Of a DNA stretch of 64,000 nucleotides, positions 20,984-31,459 are shown one piece after another. Under the pieces are notes generated by a model, which saw only the letters and a program-made list of their open reading frames with translations, had not been told where the DNA came from and searched no databases. This DNA comes from Corynebacterium afermentans subsp. afermentans (lineage in GTDB: Bacteria > Actinomycetota > Actinomycetes > Mycobacteriales > Mycobacteriaceae): the NCBI RefSeq assembly GCF_030408355.1, contig NZ_CP046606.1, positions 2,046,001 to 2,110,000 on the forward strand, read 5' to 3'. The position numbers were made by a program, and so were the translations under genes. Each line of letters begins with the position of its first letter. Position 1 is the stretch's first letter.

Positions 20984-21883
20984 CTACTCCTTATCGTCGA
21001 AAATTGAGCTCGGGCCCTGCATGCGGCGCACCCGGGTCAGGTCCACCACGCGGCGCTCGTCGCCGGCGATAGCTTCCACGTCGTCGCCGCCGATGGTGTG
21101 GTCGGCCACCTCGCCGCGCTCGCCGCCGGTGGTGCGCGTCGGCAGCTCCACGGGGTCCTCCGGGCGCTGCATCACCGGCTCGTTCTCCGCCTCTTGCGCC
21201 GCCGCGGGGGCCTGTCCTGGGATTTCGCGGGTGGGGAATGGCAGGTTCAGCGGGGTGTCGTCGATAGGCGGCAGCGTCCGGGCCGCATCCGCGAGCAGCG
21301 CCAGGGGCGCCAGCGTCGCGTCCCAATCTTGCGGGGTGGCGTCGCGGCCCAGCTGGGCAATCGCCCACGCGCCCTCGAACCAGACGGCCTGCACAGCGGC
21401 GGGAAGTTGTTCGAGCGCAGTGAGCACTCGCCTATCGACGAACCTCCGGCCCGCCCCCGCCTGCGTCGCAAAACACGTGAACCCATGGTGCGTGTCCAGT
21501 TCCACCAGGTCGTCGGAGCCTTCCGCCGCGAAATCCGTGCGGCGGAAATCCACCACCGCGCTGGTCTCGGCGCCGGTGCCCATGGCGATGACGGTGGCAT
21601 CACCCAGGTCCGCCACGTGCGCGTCGTGCCCGTAGGCGGCGCCGGTGGCAACGTTTCGGGCGGGCGCTCCCCCGGCGGCGGCGCCGCGCGACCACTCGCT
21701 GGCCAGCATGTCGTCGCTGGACGCAAACGCGTAGCCGTGTTCACGCGCCCAGGCGCGGCGGGCACGCTTGCTGGGCTTGGCGGGTTTGGCGGGGTGCGTG
21801 CTGCGCTCACGGGAGTCCGACGCGAACAGCGCCACGGCGGCGAGCAGCGCCACGAGTGCGAGAACGAACAGCAGGATGACCAT
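20984..21883 (-). CDS. Conserved hypothetical membrane-anchored protein
   Basis: A 299-residue protein with one N-terminal membrane helix (MVILLFVLALVALLAAVALFA) followed by a basic patch and a long soluble part. The C-terminal third is rich in Pro, Glu and Thr and looks disordered. I recognise no enzyme motif. It sits four bases upstream of pyrE on the same strand. Topology is probably an N-terminal anchor with a cytosolic body, by the positive-inside rule. Function unknown. Confidence 0.8.
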   Translation of the reverse strand: MVILLFVLALVALLAAVALFASDSRERSTHPAKPAKPSKRARRAWAREHGYAFASSDDMLASEWSRGAAAGGAPARNVATGAAYGHDAHVADLGDATVIAMGTGAETSAVVDFRRTDFAAEGSDDLVELDTHHGFTCFATQAGAGRRFVDRRVLTALEQLPAAVQAVWFEGAWAIAQLGRDATPQDWDATLAPLALLADAARTLPPIDDTPLNLPFPTREIPGQAPAAAQEAENEPVMQRPEDPVELPTRTTGGERGEVADHTIGGDDVEAIAGDERRVVDLTRVRRMQGPSSIFDDKE

Positions 21884-21912
21884 CGCGGCCTATGCTACCG
21901 CGCGGCCCGACA

Positions 21913-22755
21913 CTAAATGTCCGTCGCCACCGGGTTGTCGCGGTTCGCGCTCCACTGGGACCAGCCGCCCACGTAATGGGTGAGCAGCGGCAGGCCGGCG
22001 TGCTCCATCGCGGCCAGCAGCAGGGCGGAGTGGTTGCCGGAGCCGGAGTAGGTGATCACGCCGGCCGGGTCCGTGTTCTGGGTAACGCCCAGCTGGGAGA
22101 AACGGTCGCGGATCGTGTCGGTGTCCTTCACCTTGTGGCTCTCCGGATCGAACAGGTCGTTGACCGGCAAGTTCCGTGCACCCGGGATGTGCCCGGCGCG
22201 CAGGTCCAGGATTTCGCGGAGGCCCTGAAAACGGCGGGCACCTCTGGCGTCGATAAGCAATCCCTCAAATGCCCTGACGTCCTCCATAGTTGCGGACGGC
22301 AAGTTGCCCTCGGTGAGCTCGACGCCGCGCGGGACGACGATGCCTCCCGGGCCCGCGACCGTGGGGAAACCTTCGCCGTCCCAGGCGGCGAAGCCGCCGT
22401 CGAGAATGTGCACGTCCGTCACGCCCGCCCAGCGCAGAATCCACCATGCGCGGGCGGCGAACAGGCCGTTGCCACCGTCGTAGATGTACACCGGGCGGCC
22501 GTCCTCGATGCCCCAGCCCGCGGCCGCTTTCCTGACAACGTCAATGCTGGGCAGCGGGTTGCGGCCCACCGCACGGCCGGGCAAGCCGGCAAGCTGCACC
22601 GAAGGGTCGCAGTACAGCGCCGTCGGGATGTGCTCCGATTGGAATTTGGACCACGCTTTGCCGTCTTTCGGCTCCCACAGCGCGGCGATAATGGTCTGTT
22701 TTTGGCCAGTCTGGATGCGTTCGTTGAGTTCAGCGGCGGAGACAAACACGCTCAT
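21913..22755 (-). CDS. Rhodanese-type sulfurtransferase homologue lacking the catalytic cysteine
   Basis: A 280-residue two-domain rhodanese-like protein similar to thiosulfate/3-mercaptopyruvate sulfurtransferases (SseA). It shows domain one with YIYDGGNGLFAARAWWILRWAG and HILDGGFAAWDGEG, and domain two with LIDARGARRFQG and AGHIPGARNLP. The active-site loop, normally CGSGV(T/S)A, reads YSGSGNHSA at residues 236-244, with Ser237 (TCC) at the position of the persulfide-forming cysteine. A true sulfurtransferase reaction is therefore doubtful; a binding or other role is possible. Located 29 bases from the hypothetical membrane-protein gene on the same strand. Confidence 0.88.
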   Translation of the reverse strand: MSVFVSAAELNERIQTGQKQTIIAALWEPKDGKAWSKFQSEHIPTALYCDPSVQLAGLPGRAVGRNPLPSIDVVRKAAAGWGIEDGRPVYIYDGGNGLFAARAWWILRWAGVTDVHILDGGFAAWDGEGFPTVAGPGGIVVPRGVELTEGNLPSATMEDVRAFEGLLIDARGARRFQGLREILDLRAGHIPGARNLPVNDLFDPESHKVKDTDTIRDRFSQLGVTQNTDPAGVITYSGSGNHSALLLAAMEHAGLPLLTHYVGGWSQWSANRDNPVATDI

Positions 22756-22776
22756 GGCCGCAAGTGTAACGGTGTT

Positions 22777-23199
22777 CTACGCCATGTACCCAGGAGCGAG
22801 CTGGATTGTGCCCTGCTCCTCCAGACCGCTGAGCCACTCGGTGATCCCCTCACGCGGACAGTCCGCGCCGATGCTGGCCGCAAGCATGCCGCCCGGGCCG
22901 AGCTCCACCCGGCAACCGAACGCCAGCAAGGTTCCGGCGATCTCATCAGGGTCCAGGCCCTCCGGATCCTCCGGCAGCACACGCACCGTCGATGCGCCGC
23001 CACGCACCACCACCCGATCCACATGGAACGCCCCACCCACCGTCACGCACTCAACGATGTCGCCCATCGCGAGCGTCGTATCCACGAACGGAACGCTCGC
23101 CACCACAAAATGATTCTGCCCAATCTGGTGCGCCTGCAGCTGCTCGCTCTCAACGCCCGGGATTGCAACGCGGGTGAGGATGGTGGTGGTTGCCTGCAT
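22777..23199 (-). CDS. Conserved hypothetical protein
   Basis: A 140-residue soluble acidic protein, MQATTTILTRVAIPGVESEQLQ..., with a beta-rich centre (FHVDRVVVRGGASTVRVL). It has no signal peptide or membrane helix. It lies 21 bases upstream of the rhodanese-like gene on the same strand, so the two are probably cotranscribed. The layout loosely resembles DUF4265 proteins, but this is a weak impression. It is divergent from panB (70-base gap). Function unknown. Confidence 0.75.
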   Translation of the reverse strand: MQATTTILTRVAIPGVESEQLQAHQIGQNHFVVASVPFVDTTLAMGDIVECVTVGGAFHVDRVVVRGGASTVRVLPEDPEGLDPDEIAGTLLAFGCRVELGPGGMLAASIGADCPREGITEWLSGLEEQGTIQLAPGYMA

Positions 23200-23269
23200 G
23201 CAGGGCAGTCTAAACCCTTCCGGTGCTGATTTGGGATTTTGCCGATTGCCGCTGGCCTAGACTGCATGC

Positions 23270-24088
23270 GTGACTGGATACCTAGCCCCCACCAAGAAAG
23301 TGCGCGTCGCGGACTTCGCGCGCAAGAAAGCCGACGGCGAGAAGTGGGCGATGCTCACCGCGTACGACTACGCCACCGCGAGGGTGTTTTCCCAGGCCGG
23401 CATCGAGTGCCTCCTGGTCGGCGACTCCGCAGCCAACGTGGTCTACGGCTACGACACCACAAACCAGGTCTCCGTGGACGAGATGGCGTTCCTCGGCGCG
23501 GCCGTCGTGCGCGGCGTGGGCCATGCGCTGGTGATCATGGACCTGCCGTTCGGGAGCTACGAGGCCAGCGACGAGCAATGCGTCCGCACCGCCACCAGCC
23601 TGATCAGCCGCACCGGCGCCCACATGGTGAAGCTGGAGGGAGGCGTGCGGATCGCCCCGCGCATCCGTGCGCTGAAAAACGCCGGTCTGGCGGTGTGCGC
23701 CCACGTCGGCTTCACCCCGCAGTCCGTGGACAACCTGAGCGGGTTCAAGGTCCAGGGCCGCGACGCCGGGGCCGATCAGCTGCGTGACGACGTCAACGCG
23801 GTCGTCCAAGCCGGCGCCGACATGGTGGTCTTCGAAATGGTCCCCGCGGACTTAGCGGCGGAACTGACCGCCTCGTGCCCCGTCCCGACCGTCGGCATCG
23901 GCGCAGGTGCAGGCACTGATGCCCAAGTGCTGGTCTGGCACGACATGGCGGACATCCCCGCCGGCGACCACCGCGCGAAATTCGTGCGGAAGTTCGGCTC
24001 GGTGGGCACGGATCTGGCCGCCGCGGCCGCCGACTACAAGCGCGCAGTGCACACCGGGGAGTTCCCAGGGCCGGAGCACGCGTTCTAG
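23270..24088 (+). CDS. panB: 3-methyl-2-oxobutanoate hydroxymethyltransferase
   Basis: A 272-residue enzyme that makes ketopantoate from 2-oxoisovalerate and methylenetetrahydrofolate, the first step of pantothenate synthesis. LLVGDSAANVVYGYDTT, DLPFGSY, VKLEGG and VPTVGIGAG are family motifs. Translation starts at GTG 23270 (MTGYLAPTKKVRV), fitting the family N-terminus. Unlike C. glutamicum, where panB and panC are adjacent and same-strand, panC here is convergent. Confidence 0.97.
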   Translation: MTGYLAPTKKVRVADFARKKADGEKWAMLTAYDYATARVFSQAGIECLLVGDSAANVVYGYDTTNQVSVDEMAFLGAAVVRGVGHALVIMDLPFGSYEASDEQCVRTATSLISRTGAHMVKLEGGVRIAPRIRALKNAGLAVCAHVGFTPQSVDNLSGFKVQGRDAGADQLRDDVNAVVQAGADMVVFEMVPADLAAELTASCPVPTVGIGAGAGTDAQVLVWHDMADIPAGDHRAKFVRKFGSVGTDLAAAAADYKRAVHTGEFPGPEHAF

Positions 24089-24123
24089 GCGGGCGCGGGG
24101 GCGGTCGGCGCTACTTTGCACAG

Positions 24124-24188
24124 ACCCTGGGAGGCTTACCCTGGGTTCGCGCAAAAATCTGCCGCTCCCAGGCTGAGGATCCCAGGGT
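24124..24188. terminator. Long imperfect hairpin between convergent panB and panC
   Basis: ACCCTGGGA at 24124-24132 pairs with TCCCAGGGT at 24180-24188. Inside, CCTGGG at 24140-24145 pairs with CCCAGG at 24167-24172. No T tract follows either arm, but the position between converging genes suggests transcript-end stabilisation or termination. Confidence 0.5.
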
Positions 24189-24258
24189 TTGCGGATCGAG
24201 GCGGGCGGAAGTGGCGTGGCGTGATGCAGCGGTGATGCAGCGGGAGCGCGCCGCCGCG

Positions 24259-25053
24259 TTAGAGCTCGATCGGGGCGTTGTCCAGCAGCCTCGTCGATCC
24301 GACCTTCGCCGCCACGAGCAGGCGCGCCGACCCCGTGTATCCGTCGGGCAGCGCGGACATGTCCTCGGCGGTGGCAACGAGGTAGTCGAGGTGGAGTCCT
24401 TCGGTGGCGTCGAGAAGCGAGCGCGCTTCGGCGAAGCTGCCGGTGGCCAGCGCCCGCGGGATAGCGAGGGCAACTGTGCGCTCCTCGGCGGAGAGGTATC
24501 GGTTGCGCGAGGATAGCGCGAGGCCGTCGGTGTCGCGCACGATCGGGCAGCCGTGGATTCGCACGGGAAGGTGCAGGTCATCGACCATCTGCCGGATCAG
24601 CGCGAGCTGCTGGTAGTCCTTCTCGCCGAAAAGCGCGTCCGAGGCGCCGGTCAGCGCGAACAGCTTCGCCACCACCGTGAGCACGCCCGCGAAGTGCGTC
24701 GGCCGGGTCGCGCCCTCCAACACCCCGCCGAGCGGACCGGGTTGGATCGTCGTGCGCGGGCCGTGCGGGTACATCGTCTCGGCGGAAGGCGCGAAGACAG
24801 CGTCGACGCCGAGGGCCTCAAGCTTGGCGACGTCCTCAGCCAACGTCCGCGGATACTTCTCCAAATCCTCGCCCGGCGCGAACTGCAGCGGGTTGACAAA
24901 GATGCTCACCACCACGGGATTGCCCAGCGCTTTGGCGGCGCGGACGAGGGCGAGGTGGCCGCTATGCAGCGCACCCATGGTGGGAACGAGGGAGATGGGG
25001 CCGGCCGGAAGCGCCGTAGCCAGCGCTTCCGGGGTATGCACGAGTTGGGTCAT
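24259..25053 (-). CDS. panC: Pantothenate synthetase
   Basis: A 264-residue ligase joining pantoate and beta-alanine with ATP to give pantothenate. SLVPTMGALHSGHLALV at about 21-37 carries the HxGH-type nucleotide motif. VSIFVNPLQF, KDYQQLALIRQMVDDL, and SSRNRYLS (KMSKS-like region) are all typical. Start ATG 25051-25053. It faces panB, so pantothenate genes are expressed from two promoters here. Confidence 0.97.
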   Translation of the reverse strand: MTQLVHTPEALATALPAGPISLVPTMGALHSGHLALVRAAKALGNPVVVSIFVNPLQFAPGEDLEKYPRTLAEDVAKLEALGVDAVFAPSAETMYPHGPRTTIQPGPLGGVLEGATRPTHFAGVLTVVAKLFALTGASDALFGEKDYQQLALIRQMVDDLHLPVRIHGCPIVRDTDGLALSSRNRYLSAEERTVALAIPRALATGSFAEARSLLDATEGLHLDYLVATAEDMSALPDGYTGSARLLVAAKVGSTRLLDNAPIEL

Positions 25054-25064
25054 ACGCCCATTAT

Positions 25065-27611
<2,547 letters not shown>

Positions 27612-27657
27612 GATCCCATGGTCCTTTCTTGCCTAATGTTTGTTTCGCACTAGGTGT

Positions 27658-27683
27658 AACGCACAAGAAGTTGAGTCTGTTCC
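27658..27683 (-). promoter_or_regulatory. SigH-type promoter of clpB
   Basis: On the minus strand GGAAC (27679-27683) and GTT (27658-27660) are 18 bases apart, matching the corynebacterial SigH pattern GGAAT-N18-GTT with one change. It overlaps the HAIR-like operator and lies about 50 bases upstream of the start codon. Confidence 0.6.
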
Positions 27684-27690
27684 TGTCAAC
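27670..27690. promoter_or_regulatory. HAIR-like HspR operator upstream of clpB
   Basis: GTTGAGT, seven bases, TGTCAAC: an imperfect inverted repeat matching the HspR box CTTGAGT-N7-ACTCAAG in spacing and most positions. It lies 59 bases upstream of clpB. HspR is encoded in this window. Confidence 0.65.
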
Positions 27691-27812
27691 GGCAAAAAAG
27701 TTGCGCGGGGTTAGCTCAAATGGGGCAGGACTATAAGAGTCCAGTGGAGGGTGTCTCAGAGGTCGAGGCGCAAAGACCGGGTACCGGTCAGGGTGGGTTA
27801 AGGGTTAAAAAG

Positions 27813-29198
27813 GGGTTAAACGACAAAAAGTGTGTCTGGAATCGACGATTTTCAGGGTTTGACCTGTAGGTTTCAGGGAAATATATGCTTCGGGGGCATA
27901 TATTTAGGTCTCGAGCGTTCAATCCTCGGTGTGGCTGCCGTGATGTGCTATGTGCGGCGTGGTGTGGTGTCGCAATGTCAAAGAACCAACCACGCTGCCA
28001 CTGCGGCGGAGAAATGAAACGAAACGGCACCACTAGCAAAGGCACCACCAGGTGGCGCTGCAAACGATGCGGCGCCTCCAGCGTGAAACGCAGAAGCGAC
28101 ATCACCAACGCGGCGGCGTTCACCGTCTTCATCGACCACCTCACCACCGGCGCCAGCCTCGATACCGTTGCCCGCCGTGTGGGGTGCTCACCGCGCACGA
28201 TGCAACGTCGATTCGAACCGTTCTGGTTCGTTGATGTGCCTGACCCCACCGCCGGCCACGACAAGCGGGTCTACGACCAGATCTTCCTTGACGGCACCTA
28301 CACCGCTGGCGGCTGCTTGATCGTCGCGGCGACGATCGACCACGTGATTGCCTGGCACTGGTGCAAACACGAAACCACCCGCGACTACCAACTGCTGCTT
28401 GAGCGCATCGAAGCCCCACTCATCGCCGTCATCGACGGCGGCCAAGGCGCATACAGCGCGATCAAAAAGTGCTGGCCGACTACGAAAATTCAACGCTGCC
28501 TCGTCCACGCCCAACGCGTGGTACGCCGCTACACCACCAGTAACCCACGCACCGATGCCGGGCGCACCATCTACCGACTTGCGCTGAAGCTGACCCGGAT
28601 CACCACGCTGGATGAAGCCGCTGCATGGGGTGCGCAGCTGCACGAGTTCTCCACGCTCTACCGGTCATGGATGGACGAGAAAACCCTGGTCAAAGATCCC
28701 AAAACCGGTGCATGGACCCGCGTGTGGACGCATCACAACGTGCGCAAGGCATACAACAGCCTCAACCATCTTTGGCGGTCCGAGATGCTGTTTGTCTACC
28801 TCAACCCGCCAAAAGCAGTACTTCAACCAGAGTGGATCAAATCCACCACCAACAGCCTGGAAGGCGGCATCAACGCCCAGCTCAAACTGCTCGCCAGAAC
28901 ACACCGCGGCAGATCAGGTGAACGACAACGCCGCATGCTGGATTGGTGGCTCTATTTGAAAACGGAACTGCCTGACGATCCAGTACGAATCGCCAGTCAG
29001 TCCGACTGGGGCCAGGGCCAACTCGCCAAAGTATCCACCCTGACCCGAAACGAGAACGAAGCCGACCACGAAACCGGACGACCAGCCCTCTACGACAACG
29101 CTATCGACACCAACTACACACACTCAATCGGCATCCAAAAAGGCCAAATCTAACCCCCACGACACGCTGAATCAGACACACTTTTTGTCGTTTAACCC
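27813..29198 (+). mobile_element. Complete IS1249-like insertion sequence (IS256 family-type)
   Basis: The element is 1386 bp, bounded by 26-bp perfect inverted repeats: left 27813-27838 (GGGTTAAACGACAAAAAG...) and right 29173-29198. Directly outside both ends is TTAAAAAG (27805-27812 and 29199-29206), an 8-bp target duplication. It holds one transposase gene. Perfect ends and an intact duplication imply a recent insertion. The duplication lies next to a hairpin (about 29210-29232), so it landed beside a terminator. Confidence 0.93.
27975..29153 (+). CDS. IS1249-family transposase
   Basis: A 392-residue transposase beginning MSKNQPRCHCGGEMKRNGT. A zinc-ribbon-like N-terminus (CHCGG...CKRCG) is followed by a helix-turn-helix-like part (VARRVGCSPRTMQRRF). 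A DDE catalytic core follows: QIFLDGTYTAGGCLIVAATID, LIAVIDGGQGAYSAIKKCWP with RCLVHAQR, and later STTNSLEGGINAQLK. The candidate acidic triad is D in FLDGTY, D in VIDGGQ and E in NSLEG. The frame is open further upstream to 27885, but ATG 27975 starts the conserved part. Intact, so the element may be active. Confidence 0.92.
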   Translation: MSKNQPRCHCGGEMKRNGTTSKGTTRWRCKRCGASSVKRRSDITNAAAFTVFIDHLTTGASLDTVARRVGCSPRTMQRRFEPFWFVDVPDPTAGHDKRVYDQIFLDGTYTAGGCLIVAATIDHVIAWHWCKHETTRDYQLLLERIEAPLIAVIDGGQGAYSAIKKCWPTTKIQRCLVHAQRVVRRYTTSNPRTDAGRTIYRLALKLTRITTLDEAAAWGAQLHEFSTLYRSWMDEKTLVKDPKTGAWTRVWTHHNVRKAYNSLNHLWRSEMLFVYLNPPKAVLQPEWIKSTTNSLEGGINAQLKLLARTHRGRSGERQRRMLDWWLYLKTELPDDPVRIASQSDWGQGQLAKVSTLTRNENEADHETGRPALYDNAIDTNYTHSIGIQKGQI

Positions 29199-29209
29199 TT
29201 AAAAAGAAA

Positions 29210-29240
29210 CCCGCTGGGCGTGATGCCCAGCGGGGATTCT
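29210..29240. terminator. Hairpin beside the IS insertion point
   Basis: CCGCTGGGC and GCCCAGCGG pair around GTGAT, followed by ATTCTTATT on the plus strand and preceded by AAAAAG, giving a T-run on the minus strand. The IS inserted immediately next to this structure, whose original gene is not clear. Confidence 0.7.
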
Positions 29241-29293
29241 TATTGATACCGGATTTTAACCCGTCTTGTACCTGAAAGTGTATACATGGCACC

Positions 29294-30037
29294 GTGCAGG
29301 CGCAAACTATCTCAGCAATCACCAATGCCTTGTCCGATGCACGGTTCGACACCTACCGGGCTGCTGCAGGAGGATCCGAAGCAAAGGCGCTGAAGCTGTA
29401 CTTATGGAACATTACGATGGCCGGTGCCGTCACTGCCACAACCGGAATTGTTGAAGTGCAGCTGCGAAACAGCATCGACACGAGGCTCCAAAGCTGGAAC
29501 GAAACTGAGCCTGTACACGAGCCAGGTAGGTCAAGCTCCTATTCACGAGATTGGTTGATAGACCCCGCACCCAAACTCAAGCAAATTATCTCGCCAACCA
29601 ACAGGCAACCTTTATGGAAGAAAGCTGCGCCTGCATTACTCGGAGAGGATGGCTCCGCCAGGAAAACTAACCCCACGCATGACGATCTTGTAGCAGCGCT
29701 TCCCTTCGGGGCATGGCTCTTCTTACTCCCTCAGCCTCAAGTGTCGTCCCCCAACAACCCAAGGATGAGGCTCTGGAATGAGGCGCTGAGCAACGCTTTT
29801 AATGCGAGGGCAGGTTCTCCATTCCGATACGCAAATCATTCAGTCATCTATCGGTGGGCAAACACAGTGCGATTCGCTCGAAACCGGGCGAGCCACTTGG
29901 AACCGCTACTCGATTCCAGGGAGCTCTTGCGGTACCACAGGGTCTGCCTCCGATTGATGAATTCGCTAAACCCTGCAGCAGCTTCCTGGCTTGCAGGGCA
30001 GCAGTACATTCCTACCGCGCTACGTAACCGCCCGTGA
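29294..30037 (+). CDS. Abi-like protein with HEPN RNase motif
   Basis: A 247-residue soluble protein resembling Abi-like (AbiD/AbiF-type) abortive-infection proteins. An N-terminal helical region (ISAITNALSDARFDTYRAAAGGSEAKALKLYLWNI) precedes IVEVQLRNSIDTRL, and RFARNRASHLEPL near the C-terminus contains R-N-R-A-S-H at 196-201, the HEPN catalytic RX4H pattern. It may cut RNA during phage infection. The start GTG 29294 follows TATACAT at 29281-29287 by six bases and lacks a ribosome-binding site, so a leaderless transcript is likely. GC content and codon use look lower than neighbours, and it lies beside an IS, suggesting transfer. Convergent with gltS (13-base gap). Confidence 0.75.
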   Translation: MQAQTISAITNALSDARFDTYRAAAGGSEAKALKLYLWNITMAGAVTATTGIVEVQLRNSIDTRLQSWNETEPVHEPGRSSSYSRDWLIDPAPKLKQIISPTNRQPLWKKAAPALLGEDGSARKTNPTHDDLVAALPFGAWLFLLPQPQVSSPNNPRMRLWNEALSNAFNARAGSPFRYANHSVIYRWANTVRFARNRASHLEPLLDSRELLRYHRVCLRLMNSLNPAAASWLAGQQYIPTALRNRP

Positions 30038-30050
30038 TAAGCATCAAGCT

Positions 30051-31379
30051 TTACGACGATCTCTTGGCCGGTATCCACTTCATCACGTAAGCCAGCACGA
30101 CCACCCCGACCGCGATCGCGAACGCGATCCAGCCGAAGATCGCGGTAAAGCCGGCGATCACCGCGATCGGCGCAATGATGGTCGTGCCGATCTCGAACGG
30201 GGCGAAACCGACGTAGGCCACGCCGTACTCGTTGAGCGTGCCGGACTTCAGCTTCGGGTCCACCATCTTCAGCAGCGCGATGCCGGTGGCCACGGCGGCG
30301 GTGGCCCAGCCCCAGCCGAACAGGCCGCGCTCGAGCCACTTCTCGCCGAAGAAAGTCGGGCCGGCCCAGAACATCCACACCACGCAGAACAGGGTGCCCA
30401 GCACGAAGATGAGCACGAGCGCCTGCCAGTAGCCCGCCAGTGCTGCGGGCACGATGGAGGCGATGCCGAAGGCGATCATGTAGTCCGTGGCGGCGCCGGA
30501 AACGGAGCTGATGGTGGAGCTGTCCAGGTAGTTCGGGCGCCCGACGAGCTTGAGCACCAGGCGGCCGATGAGCCCGATAACGAATGCCATGGCGAACAGC
30601 GGGATGGACACGTTCGACCACTGGTCCTTGATCAAACTGTTGACCATGTACGCGATGAGCACGGTGAACGCGATGAAGCCGGCGTGCAGCGCCAGCGGCT
30701 CGATGGACGAGGGGTTAGTGGTGGCCTTGCCGATGGAGGGGCGCTCGTCTTCGTTGTGAATGTAGCCGGTGCGCAGGTCGTCAGGCAGCGTGCCGGCGAG
30801 CTGGGACGACTTGCCCTTGCGGATGCCCCAGTTGGCCATGATCACACCGCCGACGATGGCAACCAGGGTGCCCACGGTGGCCGAGGTGAAGCCGATGGAG
30901 GAGGCCCCTTCCACGCCGATTTCCTCGAGTGCGGAGCCCACGGCCGCCGCGGTGCCGAAGCCGCCGATGAAGCCGACCGGCAGCATCATGCCGAACCACG
31001 GCTCGGTGCCGAACACCGGCGCAAAGACATACAGGCCGAGCAGGATGAACAGGCCCCACTGGCCCATGAACATGGCGGTGGAATAGCCCCACATGTTGCG
31101 GGCACCGGAGGCGACGGAGCCGCCGAGCTCCATCGAGTACGCCATGGAGGCGAACACCACTGCGATCAACAGCGTGGTGTACGTGCCCACTTGGTCAGAC
31201 CAATGGATCACGCCCAGCACCTCGTCGCCCAGCAGCAGGCCGAGCAGACCTGCGGTGATCGGGGCGGGCAGCAGCAGCGCCTGCAGCACCTTCAGCCGGT
31301 TGCGCAGAATATTGCCGACGATGAGCAGGACCGAGATCCAGCCGATGTCCGTGAGCAGCGTATACGGGGTGAATTCCAC
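30051..31379 (-). CDS. gltS: Sodium/glutamate symporter
   Basis: A 442-residue membrane protein of the GltS family with about ten to twelve membrane segments, importing glutamate with sodium. Two homologous halves are visible, each with a glycine-rich re-entrant-like stretch (MLPVGFIGGFGTAAAVGSALEEIG; LNEYGVAYVGFAPFEIGTTI). Start is GTG 31377-31379, with GAGGT seven bases upstream. The usual GltS length is about 400; the extra lies in a loop near 205-235. Confidence 0.9.
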   Translation of the reverse strand: MEFTPYTLLTDIGWISVLLIVGNILRNRLKVLQALLLPAPITAGLLGLLLGDEVLGVIHWSDQVGTYTTLLIAVVFASMAYSMELGGSVASGARNMWGYSTAMFMGQWGLFILLGLYVFAPVFGTEPWFGMMLPVGFIGGFGTAAAVGSALEEIGVEGASSIGFTSATVGTLVAIVGGVIMANWGIRKGKSSQLAGTLPDDLRTGYIHNEDERPSIGKATTNPSSIEPLALHAGFIAFTVLIAYMVNSLIKDQWSNVSIPLFAMAFVIGLIGRLVLKLVGRPNYLDSSTISSVSGAATDYMIAFGIASIVPAALAGYWQALVLIFVLGTLFCVVWMFWAGPTFFGEKWLERGLFGWGWATAAVATGIALLKMVDPKLKSGTLNEYGVAYVGFAPFEIGTTIIAPIAVIAGFTAIFGWIAFAIAVGVVVLAYVMKWIPAKRSS

Positions 31380-31459
31380 CGCAGCACCTCTTTTCTATCC
31401 ACTTATCACATTTAAACCGGGTGCAACTTTAGCCCACAGCCGCTAGGTAGCCTGTTTTC

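Noticed and set aside
27691..27812. Possible tRNA or small RNA between clpB and the IS (stretch with TATAAGAGTCC and a later hairpin)
   Set aside because: No cloverleaf could be formed and no clear promoter; only the hairpin beyond the IS is supported.
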